This document shows, piece by piece, positions 59,791 to 64,000 of a stretch of 64,000 nt of DNA; the stretch's first letter is position 1; the number at the start of each line of letters is the position of its first letter. This DNA is from Manihot esculenta (Eukaryota; Streptophyta; Magnoliopsida; Malpighiales; Euphorbiaceae). The stretch spans positions 5,396,389 to 5,460,388 of the forward strand of contig NC_035174.2 of assembly GCF_001659605.2 (NCBI RefSeq), read 5' to 3'. The position numbers were made by a program, and so were the translations under genes. The notes below the pieces were generated by a model. The model was given only the letters and a program-made list of their open reading frames with translations. It made no database searches and was not told the DNA's origin.

Positions 59791-61640
59791 TGGACGGATC
59801 AAAACTCCCTCGAATCTGTGCCCGGCCCGCAAAGGAGCTCCTCAGGTCTTTACTGTACAATCAGATAGTACCGAAGTACTCTGTGCCCGGCCCCTCTCAG
59901 AGGCTCCTCAGGACTTTACTGTGCCCGGCCCTCGATGGGGCTCCTCAGGTCTTTACTGTGAGGGCTAATGTATCCAAAACTATGTCCGATCTGTCACATC
60001 ATACAATGTACAAGGAGCAGTGCCAAGTACAAGGTTAAATGCAATGCCTCATATTCGTGTACACTAATGCAATCAATCCTACTATTCATCATGATGCATG
60101 AAACATGCTAAAAGCATTTGATTTCATAAATTAAAAGATTAAGTTTAATTCTACTCACCTCTGGCAGACGCTGGACTGACTCTGCAACAGCTAACACTGA
60201 TAGCCTCCTCGGTCCCTCGGGTCCGATCCTACACAGGTGGACTCGAATGAGGTGCCAACACACTCTAAACAACTCATAAACAACTACCCAAAAACCCCTT
60301 AAAACATCACTTAAACATGCATAGAAAACACCCATGAAAAGGTTGGACATGGCACTTTCGGCGGCACCTTCGGCGGCCGAACCCTCTCTCCAGAGACGAA
60401 ACTCGGGCACCTTCGGCGGCACCTTCGGCGGCCGAAAGTCCCACTCCAGAGACGAAAGTCAGACACTTTCGGCGGTCGAATCCTTCCTTCGGCGGCCGAA
60501 AGTCTGCTTTCAAGCCAAAACTCAGCTTTCGGGGGCAAGGTTAGGCGGCCAAACCATGCATCCAAAGGCAGGTTCGGCGGCCGAAACCACCTTCGGCGGC
60601 CGAACCTGAGTTCTTCCCAGAAGGGCAGAACTCAGCTTCTCATGCATTCAAGCCTCCTAAACCTTCCAAACACCCCAAAACAAGCACCCAACTTTACCAA
60701 AACATGCATAAACCCTTAACCATGCACAAAGGAGCTTAAACAACTAGATTAAACTCCAAAAACAACATCAAAACATACATAGATAGCTTATGACCCACAT
60801 AGGCCAAAACCATCAAAACAACCAAATTCTCACACACTCTTTCCCAAACATGCATACCCTCTCCCACATGCATAACCTAGCCTAAACATTCAACATAGCA
60901 TCATATAACATACATTGGGCATAAAACCCACATAAATCCTAACATGCATATCTACCCATACTCTACCATTAAAATCTTCATAAAACTTCAAAAGACACTA
61001 GGAAAGCAAAGATCTACACTTACCTCTTGAAGATCGAGGGTTGCGTGATTTCTAACTCGGAGGTGTGGAGAATCTAAGCCCCAAAAGCTCCAAGCTCCCA
61101 AAACTTGATCTAAGCTTGAAAACTCTTCAAAATGACCATGGAACTCATGAAAACATGAAGGAGATGAAGAAAAACATGAAAACGGCCAAGGGAGGACAAA
61201 AACTCACCTGAGCTCGAGAATGGGGAGAAAACTCGCCCATTTCCGATCTGAGGGCCCTTTATAGGTGGCCTGGTCGAAGACCTTCGGCAGCCTAACGTGC
61301 CCCCTAAACTCATGCATGTTCGGCGGCCGAACTTGACTTTCGGCGGCCGAACCTTGGCTCGTTCAAACAAGACTTTCAGAGGCCAAAGGCGCTCCCGAAG
61401 CCTTTCCATGTTCGGCGGCCGAACTTAACTTTCGGCGGCCGAACCTGGCAAACGCCTCCTTGGTCTTTTCTTTTCAAAACTCAATTCATTTCCCTTTAAA
61501 ACCATGAAATCAGTAAAAACATTTTAGAAAACACATTTTACCCCTCTAGAAACCTCTGGCATCTTCAGAAATTCCAAATTCCAACGGAGATTCCGCCGGA
61601 AGGTAGGGATTCCGATGCCGGAATCTAACCGGGTATTACA

Positions 61641-62141
61641 GCTGGATTTCCCTACCCCAATCCTGGGCCTAGATTACGGCCACGGCCCATGAAAGAAAGG
61701 CCCGCACGCCCTCTCAAGTGAAACAGGCCCGGATCATCAGACCCCTGAGGCCGGACTCAACCAGATTCTTCCTCATCAAGATCGGCCCAGCCCGTATAAC
61801 CTCCCCACGGATTCCTTCTCCTCCTGGGTTCATCGTCCAGCCCAGCTCTCGGCCCAGCCCAGAATCCAGAACGAGACTCGTCATACAGCCTGGCAAATCC
61901 GCTCCAGTGTACGCACGGGGGAGAATCAGAGGCCGTTACGCATGGAGCAGGCGCCTGATACCCTCGTACGCCCATATCTGTATGGCAGAGACACGTGGTC
62001 CAATCATGGGAGAGCCGTTATACGTCACCAACAAGTAGAAAGAAAATGATAAAAGGGATACCCCTCTAGAGAGATAGGCCAAGTTTTTCTCCAATACACA
62101 AACCCTTATAAAACCCTATTCTATTGGATCTCAGATTATCA
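61641..62141 (+). repeat. Remainder of element A's 3' LTR
   Basis: It resumes with the duplicated GCTGG and then follows the 5' LTR to the terminal ATTATCA. The target duplication TAGTG of element A follows at 62142-62146. Confidence 0.92.
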
Positions 62142-62146
62142 TAGTG

Positions 62147-62788
62147 TTTAAATTGTTTCTTTTTGTATGTAAGGATCGGATGATATCTCGTTAGCTTTGT
62201 TTTGCAGATCTCTTACTATTATGAGGTTTGATGCTATTTTTCTGCCTCTAAATTTTAGTGCATCGGAATTGTATCGGTGATTCAATGGTGCTAGTTATCT
62301 CCTTTTTGAGTCCGCTAATCGACAATGTGAGAGGGTTGGGCTTGTTTTGTTTCTTAGGCCACTTCCAATTGTGGGCTGAGAGTGTAGTTTTGGATCATCT
62401 GCAATAATTTTTGAATTATATCACTCAGTTTTTTTAAGAATTTTTACCGTGATATTTGTATGGTAAAAAAAAATTAATTTATTTATAAATTAATATATAT
62501 ATATTTTAAATTTAAATACACTAATAGATATAATTTAATGAGAAGTACATTTAAATAAATCTAAGAGGTTTACTCTCTAATTTCTAACTTCCATTTCAAA
62601 ATAAAAATTTTTTAAATTTAAGTAATTAATATGATATAAATATTAAATTAACATTTTCCAACAAAAAACGAGTGGAAAGGTGATAAAAAATATATACATT
62701 TTTAAAAGTTATATATATATATGTATCTTTAATCTCTTGGCGCTTCCCTTAACGAAGATTAACTGCCGGTGACAACAAGGAGCATACG
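62147..62788. other. Spacer between the nest and the PPR gene
   Basis: Non-coding AT-rich DNA with an AT dinucleotide run near 62490-62510 and a TATATATATATG stretch near 62710. It must contain the PPR promoter unless the retroelement LTR supplies one. No other gene is visible. Confidence 0.6.
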
Positions 62789-64000
62789 ATGAGCTACTCA
62801 TCAAACTACCTACGCTTGATTTCTTGGACGAAGCAGCTAACCTGTCTCGTAAACCAGGGCCTTCACCACCAAGCTCTTGTCCTCTTCAACCACATGCAAA
62901 CTTCTCTAGCTCTCTCTCTTGATCCCTATGTTTTCTCTCTCCTGCTCAAATCATGCTCCGCCATCCACCGCCCTCAACTGGGCGCCGCCGTCCACTCCCA
63001 CGCTGTCAAAATGGGCCTCCTCTCAAACCCATTCATAGCCTGTGCTCTCGTCGATATGTATGGTAAATGCGTGTCCCTTTTTTCAGCGCGTAAACTGTTC
63101 GACGAAATTCCTCAGAGAAATGTTGTCGTTTGGAATGCGATGATATCGCTTTATACGCATTCCAATCTTCTCCATGATGCTTTGTGTCTGTTTGAATCGA
63201 TGGATTCCGTGCCTAATGCGTCCACTTGTAATGCAATAATAGCAGGTTTGTCGGGGATGGAGGGTGGATCGCCTAAGGCCATTGCTTTTTATTGGCGAAT
63301 GAGGGAGTTGGATTTGAAGCCAAATTTTATTACTCTTCTTGCTTTGTTACCTGCTTGTGTAGGAATAGCAGCTTTGGATTTGGTTAAAGAAATTCACGGG
63401 CACTCGATAAGGAATAATATCGATCCACATCCCCAGCTGAGAAGTGGCCTAGTAGATGCTTACGGGAGATGTGGATATCTCGTTAATGCAAGTCATGTGT
63501 TTTATAGTATGAAGGAAAGGGATGTGGTTGCCTGGAGCAGTTTGATATCAGCATATGCACTTCACGGGGAGGCAAGGTGTGCTCTTGAAATATTTGGCCA
63601 AATGGAAATGGCGAAAGTGCGTCCTGATGACATTACTTTTCTAGCAGTTTTGAAAGCTTGTAGCCATGCAGGATTAGCTGATGAAGCACTGGACTTCTTC
63701 AGCAGAATGCGAGAAGATTATGGTCTGCACCCAAACACTGATCATTATTCTTGTTTGGTTGATGTTTTGAGCAGAGCTGGGAGGTTATATGAGGCATATA
63801 AAGTCATACAAGATATGCCAGTGAAGGTGACTGCGAAAGCTTGGGGTGCCCTTCTTGGGGCTTGTCGAACTTATGGAGAAGTGGAGTTAGCAGAGATTGC
63901 AGGGAGAGCTTTGTTTGAGATAGAACCTGATAATCCTGCCAATTATGTTTTACTGGCCAGAATTTATGCCAGTGTAGGGAGACATGAGGAAGCTCAGAGA
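62789..64000 (+). CDS. Pentatricopeptide repeat protein, At1g03510-like, 3' end beyond the window
   Basis: PPR proteins bind organellar RNA and help edit, splice or stabilise it. From the ATG at 62789, 404 codons stay open to the window edge without an intron, as usual for this family. The protein starts MSYSSNYLRLISWTKQL and shows plant PPR repeat wording: VFSLLLKSCSAI, ALVDMYGKC, KLFDEIPQRNVVVWNAMISL, LVDAYGRCG, RDVVAWSSLISAYALHG, FLAVLKACSHAGLADEAL and AWGALLGACRTYGEVELAE. This wording and order match Arabidopsis At1g03510, a PCMP-E type protein of about 430 residues, so only some 25 residues should be missing. The RNA target is unknown. The organelle cannot be told from the N-terminus by eye. 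Confidence 0.93.
   Translation, partial: MSYSSNYLRLISWTKQLTCLVNQGLHHQALVLFNHMQTSLALSLDPYVFSLLLKSCSAIHRPQLGAAVHSHAVKMGLLSNPFIACALVDMYGKCVSLFSARKLFDEIPQRNVVVWNAMISLYTHSNLLHDALCLFESMDSVPNASTCNAIIAGLSGMEGGSPKAIAFYWRMRELDLKPNFITLLALLPACVGIAALDLVKEIHGHSIRNNIDPHPQLRSGLVDAYGRCGYLVNASHVFYSMKERDVVAWSSLISAYALHGEARCALEIFGQMEMAKVRPDDITFLAVLKACSHAGLADEALDFFSRMREDYGLHPNTDHYSCLVDVLSRAGRLYEAYKVIQDMPVKVTAKAWGALLGACRTYGEVELAEIAGRALFEIEPDNPANYVLLARIYASVGRHEEAQR

Larger units (their letters stand above)
49433..60141. repeat. 570-bp tandem duplication in D, second copy split by element E
   Basis: Unit 1 is 49433-50002. Unit 2 is 50003-50226 continued at 59796-60141. The two agree almost completely, with only one or two differences (for example GTTAGGGGAG against GTTACGGGAG). 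The six bases AGTTTA are found at both ends of the unit, so the event looks like microhomology-mediated or unequal exchange. The duplication must predate E, which lies in the second copy. Confidence 0.88.
48893..61640 (-). mobile_element. Insertion D: solo LTR with internal duplication, host of element E
   Basis: D begins TGTAACAGCCCGG and ends CCGGGTATTACA, and GCTGG flanks it on both sides. Without element E and its duplication it is about 3.18 kb. Without its own 570-bp tandem duplication it is about 2.6 kb, matching B (2549 bp) along its whole length. No internal coding region belongs to D, so it is a solo LTR of the same family as B. It cuts A's 3' LTR 13 bases from its start. It lies antisense to A by analogy with C and E. 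Confidence 0.88.
23071..62141 (+). mobile_element. Element A: Tat-lineage Ty3/gypsy LTR retrotransposon, host of the nest
   Basis: The two LTRs are 23071-23578 (508 bp) and 48880-48892 joined to 61646-62141. Both begin TGATGAYCGCTGG and end ATTATCA, and the 5-base duplication TAGTG flanks the whole at 23066-23070 and 62142-62146. Removing insertions B, C and D with their duplications leaves about 13.6 kb. The order gag, PR, RT, RNase H, a second archaeal-type RNase H, then integrase, no chromodomain, and a long 3' tail with tandem repeats and antisense ORFs are all typical of the Tat clade. The two LTRs differ at roughly a dozen sites by eye, so A is older than C or E. Its gag-pol carries in-frame stops, so A is dead. 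Confidence 0.92.

Noticed and set aside
23071..62141. An integrated plant pararetrovirus instead of retrotransposons
   Set aside because: Integrase, LTRs and target duplications are present and no movement protein or transactivator is seen, so these are Ty3/gypsy elements.
1..64000. tRNA, rRNA or snRNA genes
   Set aside because: I looked for cloverleaf-like and conserved core strings and saw none. The only tRNA-like strings are the primer-binding sites. A tRNAscan or Infernal run would settle it.

Overview
This is a plant nuclear window, most likely a woody eudicot. The genes have many short exons in AT-rich DNA and their proteins match the Arabidopsis orthologues ISU1, PANK2 and At1g03510. 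The LTR families recall Euphorbiaceae such as cassava, but that species guess is from memory and weak.

Layout. Positions 1-5550 are AT-rich intergenic DNA with worn repeat relics. Positions 5826-8025 hold a three-exon ISU1-type iron-sulfur scaffold gene. Positions 8997-9709 hold a Mutator-like nonautonomous element: TIRs of about 140 bp, a 9-bp target duplication and a GAA-rich core. Positions 11469-21736 hold a complete 22-exon PANK2 gene, a pantothenate kinase fused to a DUF89 phosphatase, with one GC-AG intron. Positions 23071-62141 are a nest of five LTR retroelements. Positions 62789-64000 hold the start of an intronless PPR gene that runs off the right edge.

The nest. Element A is a Tat-lineage Ty3/gypsy element of about 13.6 kb once its insertions are removed. 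It lies on the + strand with target duplication TAGTG. It encodes gag, protease, RT, RNase H, a second archaeal-type RNase H and integrase, followed by a 6.9-kb tail with tandem repeats and antisense ORFs. Three later insertions sit in A: B, a solo LTR in gag-pol; C, a full-length chromodomain element in pol, TSD CGTCC, with an intact 1662-aa gag-pol and LTRs in which I see no difference; and D, a solo LTR in A's 3' LTR, TSD GCTGG. D has an internal 570-bp tandem duplication, and element E (TSD TGGAC) is inserted in its second copy. E is a chromodomain element like C with one premature stop. B, C, D and E are all antisense to A. The order of events is A, then B, C and D, then the duplication in D, then E. 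C and E look young.

How the parts relate. The three host genes are ordinary housekeeping or organelle genes: mitochondrial Fe-S assembly, coenzyme A synthesis and, probably, organellar RNA processing. They do not form a cluster. The retroelements fill the space between PANK2 and the PPR gene. I did not find a clearly new system. The most unusual signals are the antisense module of A, an uncharacterised antisense ORF beside it, a hairpin next to the polypurine tract kept in C and E, and dense GCC-box-like arrays in four LTRs.
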